Positions 48,301 through 60,199 of a stretch of DNA of 64,000 nt are shown here, piece after piece. The DNA comes from Abelmoschus esculentus. Taxonomy: Eukaryota; Streptophyta; Magnoliopsida; Malvales; Malvaceae. The DNA lies in NCBI GenBank assembly GCA_035048815.1, contig JAUCBN010000036.1:3234001-3298000 (forward strand), read 5' to 3'. Numbering within the stretch: position 1 is the first letter of the stretch; the number at the start of each line of letters is the position of its first letter. Both the position numbers and the translations under genes were made by a program. The notes below the pieces were generated by a model. It saw only the letters and a list, made by a program, of their open reading frames with translations, ran no database searches and was not told the DNA's origin.

Positions 48301-48965
48301 TAAATTTTTCATATTTTCTTTAAACTTTAACTTTTTAATATTTAGATATTAAATTTTAATTTTAATTTTAAATTTTAAACCTTAACATTTTAAATTAAAT
48401 CTCTAAATCATGAAATTGTGACAGTTGTAGAAAGAAAATGTTAATACCTTCGATCCATAGAATATTTCCCTTTATATAAAAATGGGTTTTATTTTAATAC
48501 ATAAAGTTCTGAAAAAATTGTACACCTATTTTTTTAATAAACATTTATTTTTAAAAATAAATAAAATTTTTCTGTTTATTTTTTATAATCTTTATATGTC
48601 TCACCAATAATTTTATATCATATTTATTATTTTTTATTTTTATTAATTATTTTATTTTATTTAAAATACACTTGACATAAAATCTATGATGAAAGTTGAA
48701 ACATACAATAATATAAAAAAAATATTCTTTTAAAATTTAAATATTTAGTTTTAGTGTTTTAATTTTAAAATCTTAAAACATATTCACTTACCACCAAAAT
48801 TAAATCCTTAATTTATAAATTTAATAAATATATATACATTAAAATTTATACAAACAATTGTGGTTAATCGTGATTAAGAAAGACGTTGAATGTAGTTAAT
48901 TATAGTTCTTTATTAAGTGTTTTTTTTTTAAATTTTTATATTTCATCTCGTTTGAGTCATATTTT
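45310..48965. other. Long AT-rich intergenic gap, no supported gene
   Basis: Nearly 3.7 kb of strongly AT-rich sequence. A solo motif GATATTGTTAAACATTATTA at about 45513 matches the arm of the foldback element at 19523. No open frame with family motifs and no RNA gene were recognised. Confidence 0.5.
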
Positions 48966-48966
48966 C

Positions 48967-49640
48967 TTTTTTTGGATTAGTTTTGTAATTCATTAATCCA
49001 AAAAAGCAGTAAAAACTGTTACTCATTTACAAACTAATCCCCCAAAAAACTAATAAATCGCCCTGTACATTTCGTATCCTAATATTTTTATGATGTAAAC
49101 GAATACATATAATATCATTTAGACAATCAAACAACTGAGTGCAGGACCTCTGTACTCCTCGAAAAACCCTACGGTTACGTTCTTCCCATATTAAATATAG
49201 AGAAGCCTGCCATGCAAGTCGACCGATCAAAGCGACAACTGACCTTCCTTTGAACCTGGACACCACCCAAGAGAGCTCCTCAGGCCAGTTCAAGATCTCC
49301 CGACGTATGTTGCAGCAACATAAACTCAATTTCCAAAATTGCTTGGAAAATGGACAATCAAAGAATAAATGATCTCTGGATTCAACTGAACCATTATATA
49401 AATACAACCTTCTTCATCAACTATCCTCATTCGAACCAACCGTAACCTCGTAGGAAGCTTGTCCAAAATTATCATCCACATAATCATCGTATGTTTAGGG
49501 ATATGCATGCCAAACCATACTATTTTATGCCATACTATTACTTCTCTAGATTCACAAATACCCCTCCAAATTTCCTTTATGAAAAGATTTCTGCATACAG
49601 CTGAGACCGACACTACCACACTTCCCAAAACAAAATTTAA
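48967..49640 (-). mobile_element. LINE 3' end with zf-RVT domain, frameshifted
   Basis: The minus strand encodes the C-terminal zinc-binding region of a plant L1-like LINE reverse transcriptase: IVWFGMHIPKHTMIMWMIIL, DKLPTRLRLVRM, then, after a frameshift, VESRDHLFFDCPFSKQFWKL, with LAWQASLYLIWEERNRRVFR near the end. On the minus strand the frame is followed by an imperfect terminal hairpin (48974-48999, stem GGATTA/TAATCC) and then AAAAAAA. The layout matches the LINE tail at 60560-61330. Confidence 0.8.
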
Positions 49641-50002
49641 AACAAAATTTATATTATTATCCGTCTATCAATAAAAGAATTATACGAGTAATCATATTTC
49701 CAAACGACCGCAAACATTTTGCCTTGTTTGGTAGTACACAAAATTGTTGGAAATATATAAAAAAATCAAATTTCTATCGTAATGTTAAAGAAGACAGTGG
49801 CAGAATCTGAAAGGTAGGACCCAACGTTGAAGAGGCTATATAAACACCACCACTTATTCACTTCTCAAAGTCGCTTCTTCGCCAAAAATTAAGCCCCCAT
49901 CTCCACTCACCTTATTCCTTCACTTTTCTTTGAAAAACAAGGCCAATATTTTTGTTAGAGGGACAGTGGAAGAGCCACCGTCGATTGCTTATTCAAGCAA
50001 TA

Positions 50003-51205
50003 ATGGTAGACGTAGATCGGAGGATGTCGGGTCTGAACCCGGCCCATATAGCAGGATTACGCCGTCTCTCTGCTCGTGCTTCCGCCCCTTCAACCGCGGC
50101 TTCCCTCCCCGTTCGCAACGGTCTTCAGTCTTTCTCTTCATTAGCGGATAAAGTTGTAACCCATTTACGGGAGTCGGGTTTCAAAGTCCAACCGGGTTTG
50201 TCCGACGCTGAGTTCGCTCGGGCGGAAGCCGAGTTTGGTTTTGTTTTCCCACCTGACCTCCGAGCCATATTATCAGCCGGTTTACCCGAGGGTTCAGGCT
50301 TTCCCGATTGGCGGTCCAATGGAGCCCGACCCCATCTTCGGGTTTTGCTGGATCTTCCCGTCGCTGCAATTTCCTTTCAGATAGCGCGTAACACGTTATG
50401 GTCTAAATCTTGGGGTCCAAGGCCATCTAACCCGGAAAAAGCTTTACGGGTGGCGAGGAATGCCCTTAAAAGAGCTCCCCTTTTGATCCCCATTTTCAAT
50501 CACTGTTATATTCCCTGTAACCCATCTTTAGTGGGCAACCCAATTTTCTTCATCGACGAGACCCAGATTTTCTGTTGCGGATTGGATTTATCTAGTTTTT
50601 TCGACAAGGAACCTTTGTTTCGGAGCTCTGAATTCGACCCGGACTTGTTGAAAAAACAGAGATCAGTTAGTGAGAAATCAGCTGGGTCGTCCTCCAACGT
50701 CTCGAGGCGAGCTAGTATAGATGCCGATTTCCTGACCAGGACTCGGACACCTAGATGGGTCGAGTTCTGGAGCGACGCAGCAGTTGATCGTCGCCGGAGA
50801 CACTCGTCGTCTTCACTCTCGAATTCTTCGTCCGACACGTATTTCGATATTCCGAGAAGCGACATTCCGAAATGGGTGGAGGGTTACATTGAACAAATCG
50901 GATCGGTTCTTAGAGAAGGCAGGTGGAGCGAGTCCGATATAGCAGAGATCGTACAGGTGTCGGCATCTGGGTTTTCGGAAGAAGAGATGGTTTTATTTGA
51001 TACTCAGGCAGTTCTGGATGCGCTCCTTTTAAAAGTAAATCGGTTATCAGACTCGCTCCTGAAGGCTGGATGGAGCTCCGAAGAAGTTTCGGATGCTCTA
51101 CCTTTCGATTACCGAGCAGAAAAGGAAAAGAAACCTGGCAAGAAATTATCCCCTGAAATCGTTAAAAAAATCGAGAAACTCGGAGAATCAATTACCCTGT
51201 CATGA
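50003..51205 (+). CDS. Conserved plant protein, SMI1/KNR4-like
   Basis: Intronless 400-residue protein of a conserved plant family (Arabidopsis At3g50340/At5g67020 type) without a clear function. The start MVDVDRRMSGLNPAHIAGLR is preferred over the in-frame ATG at 49952, because family similarity begins there. Residues 60-110 (VQPGLSDAEFARAEAEFGFV, FPPDLRAILSAGLPEG, FPDWR) resemble an SMI1/KNR4 (SUKH) fold. Blocks follow: AISFQIARNTLWSKSWGPRP, EKALRVARNALKRAPLLIPI, HCYIPCNPSLVGNP, FFIDETQIFCCGLDLSSFF. A Ser/Arg-rich linker leads to IPKWVEGYIEQIGSVLREGR and a helical C-terminus. The coding region is GC-rich relative to its surroundings. No enzymatic residues were recognised. Confidence 0.85.
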   Translation: MVDVDRRMSGLNPAHIAGLRRLSARASAPSTAASLPVRNGLQSFSSLADKVVTHLRESGFKVQPGLSDAEFARAEAEFGFVFPPDLRAILSAGLPEGSGFPDWRSNGARPHLRVLLDLPVAAISFQIARNTLWSKSWGPRPSNPEKALRVARNALKRAPLLIPIFNHCYIPCNPSLVGNPIFFIDETQIFCCGLDLSSFFDKEPLFRSSEFDPDLLKKQRSVSEKSAGSSSNVSRRASIDADFLTRTRTPRWVEFWSDAAVDRRRRHSSSSLSNSSSDTYFDIPRSDIPKWVEGYIEQIGSVLREGRWSESDIAEIVQVSASGFSEEEMVLFDTQAVLDALLLKVNRLSDSLLKAGWSSEEVSDALPFDYRAEKEKKPGKKLSPEIVKKIEKLGESITLS

Positions 51206-54200
51206 GATAGTTCCGACAACAAAGATCCATTCTGTTCTTTGTTTTGTTTATACTTTCCAGGGGTTTTCCCAGGAAAAAAAAAAGTGGCCATGGAGGCAAG
51301 TTATACACTGTAATATGAAATGAAGCACGAAAAATAAAAATGTTCACATGGAATTGTTGTTCACATATACCTCCCTCGTAAGTTGAGATGAAAAGGTTTT
51401 CCTATGGAGGCTTTCCCGTTTTCACACAGAAACCTGACACCAAATCCTTCCCACCGTTTAGCTTTTCAAGAAACGAGGTCAGAAATCCCATGTCCGAATC
51501 TTTATGTCATGTGAGCTGAATGTTCCAACTGCTTTCAAGGATCCTTAGGCCACTTTCCTCTTGCAAGTAAGAGAAACAGGGTTTAGGGTTTGCACAGTAG
51601 TTTGTTGACCGAAACGATGAACACCAAATAATTGCATAGTAAAAAGACAACAGTGGTTAGGTTCATCATGTTTGGATCATCTCCACTTTATCGCATGTGC
51701 AGTAACACAGTAATAATTAGTTCAGACAAAAACATCTAATAAAACCAAAAAAATCTTTTATTCAAAAGAATTAGTATTGGAAGTCTAAAATACCATTGGA
51801 AAATGAAAATGTATTAATTCAATGACGGTATTATATTCTTCCAATTGCTGTAAACGGACCAAGTTGAACCGACCCTTGGAACTGCCACTCACCCATTTCC
51901 CCAGAACAATGACAGAGCAGAACCAAGTTGGGATTGGAACAACTAGACACAATAATTTAGTGTACATTTAGCATCTTGTTTAAGTTAAGTTGCAGTTGGT
52001 TTTGCCACTGCAAGAGGAGACAGTTTAGTGGAGATTTGTCGCCCACTTTGAATAGTGACATTAAGTTTGGAAGGTGTCGTTGTTATTTAGTCAACTTGGT
52101 TGGTTAATTATTGCAGGGCAGCTTTAGTTCTTGTCAATGGCTCCCATGTGTGTTCACAGTTTGTTGTTTGGTCTGTCCTAGACTGTTGCTGCTATTGGTT
52201 GACATTTCAGTACCAGCTTTCATTGCTTAGATTTCATCTTTTGAATTTGGGGGGTTTAAAATCTTGATATTGGTAATATTAAAACCAAATTTAATGTCTT
52301 TAGCATGAAACGAGAAGGATAAGTTGGCATATCCTACAGCCAAAGCCAAGCCAAGCCAAGCAGGAGACTAGCTATAGGACATAACGTGTATAATACTGTC
52401 TCTGACAGCAGCTCTTGGTTTCTATAGACTATAAAATTTTTCAGATTCCATTTACTCCACCAATGTCACTAAATGCTGAGCGGTTCTATAAATGAGAGTG
52501 AAAAAACAGCTTCATGTATTTACGTTCTGCATGAATACTTCAACCCTCTTTTCCAGCAATCTTTGGGCTAGATCAGTTAGTTTCATAGCTGCATGTGAAC
52601 ACCATAAATCAAAACAAATTGGTACTAGTTTTTGGATTCATTAGATGTGATACGAAGAGGACAAGCCAAAAGAATAAGTGTATTCGATCGCTTAATTGTG
52701 TAAACTATTTTTATATATTATTTTATATTAAATTTTAAATATACTAGAAATACTTCTTTTCTCTTTTTAAAATATTTTTAATAAAATTAAAATTTATAAA
52801 AAAAATTAGAAGCAAAATGTACCAACTTATGTTGTCAGTGAAAAAAACAAGTAAGCCTTGGCAGTGTTGATTCATAACTTAAAATAGCCCAATATGGCCA
52901 CAGGAAAAAGAGAAAAACTATTGGATTTGGGCTTCAATGGGTACAGAACAATATTCTATATCTTTGTTTTAATTCATGGTTAAATAGGCACAAACCTAAT
53001 TTCATTTAGTAAAACTTTACAAATTCATTTTTAAATTTTAAAATTAGTATATATTTTTTAAAAAAAATAGAAAATTTATAGATATCTTTCGTTAAAAACT
53101 TAATTTTTTTAAAAAAATTTATAAATTCATTTTTTTAATGTTTTATAAGTTTATCTCTAGCATAAAATATTATATCCCTTCATGCCCAATACCATCGTCT
53201 TCATGCATTTCACCTTGCCTGGCCGACATGTAATACAATACTATTTCTGTCCAAAAACATTATATCTAAATTTTCCTCCCTTAAAGTTAAAGCATCCATT
53301 TCCCACCAAAACCAACCAACCAACCCCTTTATTGTCTTTTCCTCATCTTATCCTGTCCACATTTGCTAGGTCTGGATTTGGAGTTTTCCGACACCAATTT
53401 CTTCATTTATAGTCTCACCTCCAGGAGACGGAACTAAAATTTAAGGTTGAAGGGGTAAATATAAATGTTTAAAAGTAAAGGATAAATTCATAAAAAAAAT
53501 ATTTTTAAAAGAATTTAAATAAAAAAATAAAAATTAAAAAAAATCTTCAAGAATGGATGCGATTGCGCTCCCATCCCTTAATAGCTACATCCCTGCCTCC
53601 ACGGATTTCATTGCTTGCATGCGCCTCTCTAGCCTTTAGGCTCATGTTTTAATAAAGCAAAGGGATTTGTCAACTAAATTGTAGTTTGGTTCACAGTTTT
53701 AGAAACATGGAGTCAGTAATAACATTTAATTTAAAATTCTATAGTGATTATAAATAATTTACGTTGTATATGAAAATAATAATTAATTCAACAAAAAATT
53801 ATCATTTTTTAAATAAATCCAAGAATCACACAAAAAACAAAAGTATTTACAAAGAACAACCCCAAATCTCCTATACAAGTATGCTTACTCACATAGCTCT
53901 CAACTTATAGCTAAAGAACTATTAGTTTTTTTTTTTTAATTACAATCAATTAACTTAAGTTTAACATCAACTAAGGAAATTTTGTCATTTTTATATAAAT
54001 AAGAGTGATACCAAATTTTAGTAATATTTTAGGGAAAAAATATGATCAAAGTTACACATTTATGTCCAAATGAGAGAAAATGAAAAAAAAAAGTTGTTAG
54101 AGAAATTTCCAAGAATATATACCCATTTATCTTGTGACAGAGAACGTGAGAACTTATCTTACATTGAAAAAAAAAGGGGAAAAAGTAGATGGATAAAATG

Positions 54201-54621
54201 GATTTTTGTATTAAAAAAATAAACTAAAAGATAGACTGTGTCAGAGAGAAGGGTGCAATGAACCTTGCCGTTTAGAGAATACCCTCAATACATACCCTTC
54301 TCCAATCATCAAAGCTCTTGTGTGGGGATGTTGGGACCTTAGTGGGATATCTCACATGGGTCTACTTCATGAATTTGGGTTTGACCATTTCCTTCTTTTT
54401 TTTTTAGTGATATAGAATTGATTGTGAGGCATGACCCTTTAGACACGAACACGAACACTAGTCGACCCTGCCTCGGGAGGCAACCTACCTCACACGTTCA
54501 CTTCCTTTAATATTATACAGACCATACAAAACTAGAAAATATGGAATAATTTCGTATAATGAAATATATTTTATAATAGTGTATATAAATAACCCGTAGA
54601 TTAATATACATGAAACTTTAC
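51206..54621. other. Long intergenic gap, no supported gene
   Basis: 51206-52500 has moderate AT content and could include 3' flank or an untranslated transcript, but no family was recognised. A short AAGCC tandem lies at about 52340-52362. From 52680 the sequence becomes strongly AT-rich. No tRNA, miRNA or open frame could be supported. Confidence 0.45.
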
Positions 54622-54868
54622 GAGTAGAAAGCATCTATTTCTTTATCATGCATATTTTTATGCCTCCTTTAAAATTTTTTTAAATTTAAATTTTAAATCC
54701 CTAACACTTATTTTCTATATCATAAACCTAAGCCATACACCCTAAAAAATACACCCTACACCTAATTCCATAACCCTAATCACAACTCTTAATCTTAAAC
54801 CCTAAATCCTCTAATTTAAAATATAAGTAAAAATGGAGGCATGAGAATGAGGTAAATGATTTGCACCC
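54622..54868. mobile_element. Mutator-like MITE, copy 4
   Basis: About 247 bp from GAGTAGAAAGCATCTATTTC to AAATGATTTGCACCC, with inverted terminal blocks TTTATGCCTCC / GGAGGCATGA. Flanks AAACTTTAC (54613-54621) and AAACCTTAT (54869-54877) match at 7 of 9. The interior has ACACTTATTTTCTATATCAT and TAACCCTAATCACAACTCTT blocks in common with copy 1. Confidence 0.65.
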
Positions 54869-55342
54869 AAACCTTATACCCATGGTTCGATGAATAAAAA
54901 TTTACTGCCATTTTTGTAACCCAACACGAAAAAAAATCAAATCATATTCTCTAAACTTAATATTTTACACTTTAATCTTAAATCCTAAACTTACTTTAGT
55001 GATAAACATAAATAGAAATATCGAAAAAATACACAATTTTTACTCGTGGTTAGATATGAACTTTGATTTTAGGGCAGACCCACAGTCTGCCAATGAGAAG
55101 GAACTGCGAACTGAAAAAAAACAGACGTTGCCATCTGTCACTATTCTTATGGTGAAAACAAATTTAACTTCAATCAAAGCTGTGAGCTATATGTGTACAA
55201 ATTTAACTAAAGTATTCAAATCCAAGAAAATGATATCTGACATGGACCATGCCGACTAGGGCAAATTTACTGCAATATTGAGCTATATACATTGTACGGT
55301 AACCCTCAAAATGAAAAGGAATTTCCATGCATGGAAGAGGAA

Positions 55343-55343
<1 letters not shown>

Positions 55344-55399
<56 letters not shown>

Positions 55400-55404
55400 A
55401 TATA
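55344..55404. repeat. (TA)n microsatellite, about 30 units
   Basis: About 61 bp of TA dinucleotides with one TTA interruption near 55389. It lies about 0.3 kb downstream of the HECATE-like gene. Likely length-polymorphic. Confidence 0.93.
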
Positions 55405-55671
55405 AAGTTAACTCGCATGCATGGGGGAAATCCTTGAAGTTACTGTCATGTTTTGATGATAAAAGCTTTAATCGTTGGAATTGGATGGGTATAATAATAG
55501 TAGAGATATACGTGGAGAATAATATTAAGAAGTTTAATTATAGATAATGAAAGCATACGATGGAATTCTTTGTGAACAAGTGAAATCACCACTTTACAAG
55601 TAATCCAAAAATATAACCGAGATATTGCCCATTACACAAATCAACTAATTAAATATTTTGAATTCCAATCC

Positions 55672-56454
55672 TTATCTAAGCATCTGCATGTTGCCCAACA
55701 CTTGATGATGATGATGATGATGATGAGATGGCTGGCAAGCTTTCGCCAAAGAGGAGTAACCCACACTAGCCATTGCTGCACTTGGAAACCCTATACCCAT
55801 TGGCCTATTCACAGCAGCTTGTTCCAAAGATTGCACCTGTTTCTTCAAGAACTTAACATAGTGAATCGCTTCGTCCAACATCGAAGCGGTATCCATCTTA
55901 GTGCCTCCTGGAACGAGTCTTTGCAGAATCCTTATCCGTTCACTTATCCGTTCCCTTCTATGCCTGGCTGCTACACTCTGTGGATCCTTAGAGATCTTCA
56001 CGTTCCTTCTCTTTGGTGGCTTAATGGATTCCGGGTCAATATGAATCGGCTGCATTGCCGCTATACGGAAGATCATCTCCCTCATTTCTGCCATGGAATT
56101 CCTCTTGTCTACCGAACAAGGATATGAGTTTGAGTTGTTTAAAAGAGATGGATACTTGGGTTGAAGACATGGAGCCATAGATTCTTGAGCTGGGACACTG
56201 CCAATGAAGGATAAAGTTGAAGCTGGCAAGGCCACGAATGTGTTGAGAGAAGAAGGGTCATTAATGGGGTTAGGGTAAATGGGTGGTGTAGGTAAGATTG
56301 AAGTTCCATTGGAGAAGTTTATATCAGAGGACTTGAAAGTAAGCGACTCACAGAATTCAGGAAGCTTCTCCATTTGCATCATCATTGTCATTATATCTAT
56401 GTGATCATCTGTTGAGGATTTGATCATGTCAACATCCATTGAATCTTCACTCAA
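55672..56454 (-). CDS. HEC: HECATE-type bHLH transcription factor
   Basis: Intronless 260-residue bHLH protein of the HECATE (HEC1/HEC2/HEC3) group. A Met-rich N-terminus is followed by a conserved pre-bHLH block MAEMREMIFRIAAMQPIHID then PESIKPPKRRNVK (about 121-153), and the bHLH at about 156-212: SKDPQSVAARHRRERISERI, RILQRLVPGGTKMDTASML, EAIHYVKFLKKQVQSLE. The position normally holding the E-box-reading Glu is Ala (about residue 163), the atypical HECATE basic region. HEC proteins act with SPATULA in gynoecium and stem-cell control. The C-terminus has a HHHHHHHH tract encoded by an ATG/CAT trinucleotide repeat (plus-strand 55704-55727). Confidence 0.94.
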   Translation of the reverse strand: MSEDSMDVDMIKSSTDDHIDIMTMMMQMEKLPEFCESLTFKSSDINFSNGTSILPTPPIYPNPINDPSSLNTFVALPASTLSFIGSVPAQESMAPCLQPKYPSLLNNSNSYPCSVDKRNSMAEMREMIFRIAAMQPIHIDPESIKPPKRRNVKISKDPQSVAARHRRERISERIRILQRLVPGGTKMDTASMLDEAIHYVKFLKKQVQSLEQAAVNRPMGIGFPSAAMASVGYSSLAKACQPSHHHHHHHQVLGNMQMLR

Positions 56455-58247
56455 ATTTGCTATTTTCTACTCTTTTCCCTTAAAAAGAAGCACTGTTTGA
56501 GAGGAAAAAGAGATGGGGAAGTTAGAATAGGATAGATTTCTGAAAGACTGAAATGGCAGAGGGATGGGTGAGGAGCAGAGCTGACAGAAGAAGATGAAGA
56601 TATAGCTTCGATGGAGCTAGCTGAAGATAAGAGAGAGAGATGAAAAAGTGTATTTAAAAAGTACAGCCAATATCTAGCAGAGAAGTTGACAGAGCTTTAT
56701 ATAGCAACTTGAGACCAATATATTTATTTATACAAATTCATGCAAAATTTATTTATTTATATAAATTTATGATTGAATATGTGAAATCTCTAGACTCCGA
56801 TAGTGACCGCCCATAGTGTGGGGCTAACTCTTATTCACTCATCCTATCAACCCTACGATCCAGTAAAAATTTTAAACCCACAATTTAGTTGACTTGGATT
56901 TAAGGATTTTTATGAAAGAAGGTGCATGAACCACTTTGGTCTTTTAGACAGTGGCATGAAACAATTATATCATCGTCTATTATTATATAAATTTATCATA
57001 TTATTTTAAATTATTTATTTTTTAATATTATTCCTATAAAATTTTATTCTCATGACTTTTGTCAGGACAATCAACCCTTTAGCGGTCTCCGGTGCTTGAT
57101 CAAGATTCCGGTAACTTTGGGATGATGATATCACATTTTCAAGTTTTCAAAGGGTGGAGAATACTGGTGATAAAATACTGCAGTGGACACAGGTTTGGTC
57201 ACTCTCATCATTGCCTTGGGCACACTTTCCAAGGTGGATGGAAGGGTGACGGTCATGCATCGCAGATAGCCAGAACCAGATACCCCTTCCACTGCAACTG
57301 CGCAAATGGTGGCTTCGGGTGCTGAAAATTTTACTTTGCTTTCTTCTTTTCTTTTTCCTTTTGTTGCTTAACTGACATCTTCCATTCGTGAGGCTGCTTT
57401 GTTGCTTCTGTCTTCACCAATTTGTGTATACAAGACAATCGAATTGAATAGGATCTGATCTGATCTGATCTGATCTAACTTTTGACATGAAAATTAACTA
57501 ACCAAGGCTTTACCGTCGTTTATCAAAACTTGTCAGCCAAGACCATGACTGGCACATTTGAAGTGCACATGGGGGTTTGAGATTCAAGAGATTTGCAGTA
57601 ACCCAAAAACAATATTTAAATACTCTGCGCAAGTATATCAGAAAACTTCCCCCGAGGCCAGCCAGACAGCCAAAATGAGCTAAAAAATGAAATGATACTG
57701 TTGTATAAACCAGTAGTTGGATTGTATTGTACCAGTATATTCAAGAATAATTAAAATGATAATTTTTTAAAGGACAAAGGAACTAATATATTATATCAAC
57801 ATAAGCATAAACTATTTTTTATATTTATTACTTTCATAAAAGAATTAAAAAAAAAAACATACTTATAGTTCTTCTCTTCCTCTAGTACCAAATCCATGAT
57901 CAACTTACCCTGATTATGAAGAGATGTTTGAGCCTAACCGCCATTACCCGACCACATGAACTGGGCTATTAGTTTTGGAGTTCTGGTAATAGCCCATTCC
58001 ACTTCGAAGTTTTTCTTAATAGCCCAGCCTAAGAGTATTCCTTATCCCCAGTTGATGAGTCCAAGAACCCAGGCAGGAGTGCAGTCATGAAGCGAAGCTG
58101 GAAGCCATTAAAATTAACTTCATGCTAAAACTTAAAAGAACACAAGTATTTATATTTGATACACAGACGGTAAAAACTATTTAGTTTTACAAAATTATTA
58201 GTTTTAAGATTTAATAATTGAATTTAAGGTATAAAGTTTAATGGTAT
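56455..58247. other. Intergenic; HECATE promoter side and unassigned sequence
   Basis: 56460-56700 has GA-rich runs typical of a leader or promoter. 57060-57330 is less AT-rich and holds a 77-codon frame with no recognisable family. Five tandem GATCT units lie at 57452-57476. No gene is supported. Confidence 0.45.
57452..57476. repeat. (GATCT)5 tandem repeat
   Basis: Five perfect pentanucleotide units. Small and probably neutral, and length-polymorphic. Confidence 0.9.
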
Positions 58248-58846
58248 AAGTAGAGATGATTAATGAGTTGAATAACTCATGAACTATTCAAATTCAATTC
58301 AATCAAAATTTAATAAATACTCAATTTCGGTTGACTCAACTAGAAATCTTAACGAGTTTAATTGAACAAAGTCTATTTCGACTTGAAAAATTTACGAGTA
58401 GCTCATTAATTTTTTAAAATATTTTTAATAATTATTTTAAAATTATTCTATTAAAAAAATTAATAATAATTATTAATTTGTGGATATTACTTTAGTTTCT
58501 ATATACTCATTGAATGTATTTGTGAATTGTTAGTTTAGAATTTAAACCTTTAGGTACTCTTTTGATTTTTTTTATTAAATTTGTTAATATACGTTAAAAT
58601 TAAGTCCAGTATAATATTATTAAATTTTATTTTTAGTTAAAAATAAGATAACTTTTTAGTGAGCTTAACGAGTAACAAGTCAAGCTTAACGAACAACGAG
58701 TTGACTTGAGAAATAATTTTTTTAACGAGCATGAGTCGAGCAACATTCTTTAACAAGCAACAAATCAATTCGAACAATAATTTTTTTAACGAGCACGAAT
58801 TGAATAGTGTCCAACTCGCGATTGAATCACTCAATAAGCATCCCTA
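58248..58846. mobile_element. Possible decayed inverted-repeat transposon
   Basis: The left end TAGAGATGATTAATGAGTTG and the reverse complement of the right end, TAGGGATGCTTATTGAGTGA, are alike over about 20 bp. Between them lie repeated TTAACGAGYAACAAGT-like units on an AT-rich background. No coding capacity and no clear target duplication. Confidence 0.4.
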
Positions 58847-59598
58847 TTTATAAGTTTAGTAGTTAAAATTTAATAAAAAAATAATTTAACATTTAATTTA
58901 GAATTTAAAGTTTATAAGTTAAAACTTAAATCATCAAACATATTACCCTAAAACCTAAACTCTAACCTCTAAACTTTAAATCCTAACCATAATCCATAAT
59001 TTGTAACAATAAATAAATGAATTATTTATTTATATTTATTTATTTAATTAATTAAATAAATAAATAATAATTATTATGTTTATTTGTTTAATAAATAAAT
59101 ATAAACAATCTTGCCATTAAACTAGCTGGTTACAATGTACTGCTGCTTTTAGTAAATCATGTTTACAGTTTCTCAAGCTTTTCATCTCAAAATCATGAAA
59201 TTATCTATATCCGTCTTTCATCCCACTGATTTCCGCCTATTGCCGACACGCATCATCACAGTCACTCGAAACTCCCACATGAAACATCGGCGAAATTCAT
59301 GCAACAATTACAGGAACACGGCTCAAGACAATCTCAGAAGTAGGAACCATGTAAACTCAGTCAGATATGAAATCTGTGTCAAAAACAAGACAGTAGTAAA
59401 CATTCCGAATCCTTTTGAAATAACTCCCCACTCATGTCTCAAAGACTTTGAAGATATGAAGAAATCTTAGAAGCCTTTAGACACTTTGCACCCGTGGCTG
59501 TCATTTCCCAATACTGTTCTCACCTTGGATGCCAAACAGTGCACAGACACTTCATGAGATTGCACGATCTGCTCTTTGGTGGAACAACAGTGAAAAAG

Positions 59599-60133
59599 AG
59601 AGCTATTCACGTTTTAAATCATTGAATTTATCTTTAATTTTTATATAAATCAAAAACCTTTAATTTAATCAGATTAAATCATTAAATTTTTGTTATTAAT
59701 AAATTAAATCATTCACACTAACACCGTTAAATATTTTAATGAAAAAACTAATTCAATAATCCTATTAGACATGTGTTTCCATGTCAGCAAGTTAATATTA
59801 ATTAAAATTAATGAAAAAATATTAATTTTTTTACATTACATTATTAAAGAAATTTAGTAAATTGATATCGATTGAATTATAATTTTTTAATAATTTAATA
59901 TAAAAAGATTAAATATATTTTTAAATTTTAATTGATATTAACTTGTTGATATGGAAACACGTGTCTAATAAAATTATTGAGTTAGTTTTTTATTAAAATA
60001 TTTAACAGTGTTAGTGTGAATGATTTAATTGGTTAATAATAAAAGTTTAATGATTTAATCTGATTAAATTAAAGTTTTATGACCTATACGAAAGTTAAGA
60101 GTAAATTTAATGATTTAAATCGTAAATGGCTCT
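59599..60133. mobile_element. Large foldback MITE (about 535 bp, arms of about 200 bp)
   Basis: The left arm begins AGAGCTATTCACGTTTTAAA. The reverse complement of the right arm begins AGAGCCATTTACGATTTAAA. The match continues for about 200 bp, including TTTAATCAGATTAAATCATT, AATCATTCACACTAACACYG and GTGTTTCCATRTCARCAAGT on both arms. The central part is short and AT-rich. A TGAAAAA repeat lies at each end (59591-59597 and 60133-60139, allowing 1-2 bp uncertainty in the ends). No coding capacity. Confidence 0.78.
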
Positions 60134-60199
60134 GAAAAAAATGTTACATACAAATCTATAATTTAATCAAACAGATTCTAGTCAAAAATCAAAGATTGA

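Noticed and set aside
55702..56127. 141-codon plus-strand frame beginning with a run of Met
   Set aside because: It is the reverse shadow of the HECATE-like coding region. The Met run is the complement of the poly-His codons.
57092..57325. 77-codon frame ending in a Cys/His/Gly-rich segment, at first sight like a small cysteine-rich peptide
   Set aside because: No signal peptide, the cysteines do not fit a known plant peptide family that I recognise, and neighbouring frames give no conserved extension.
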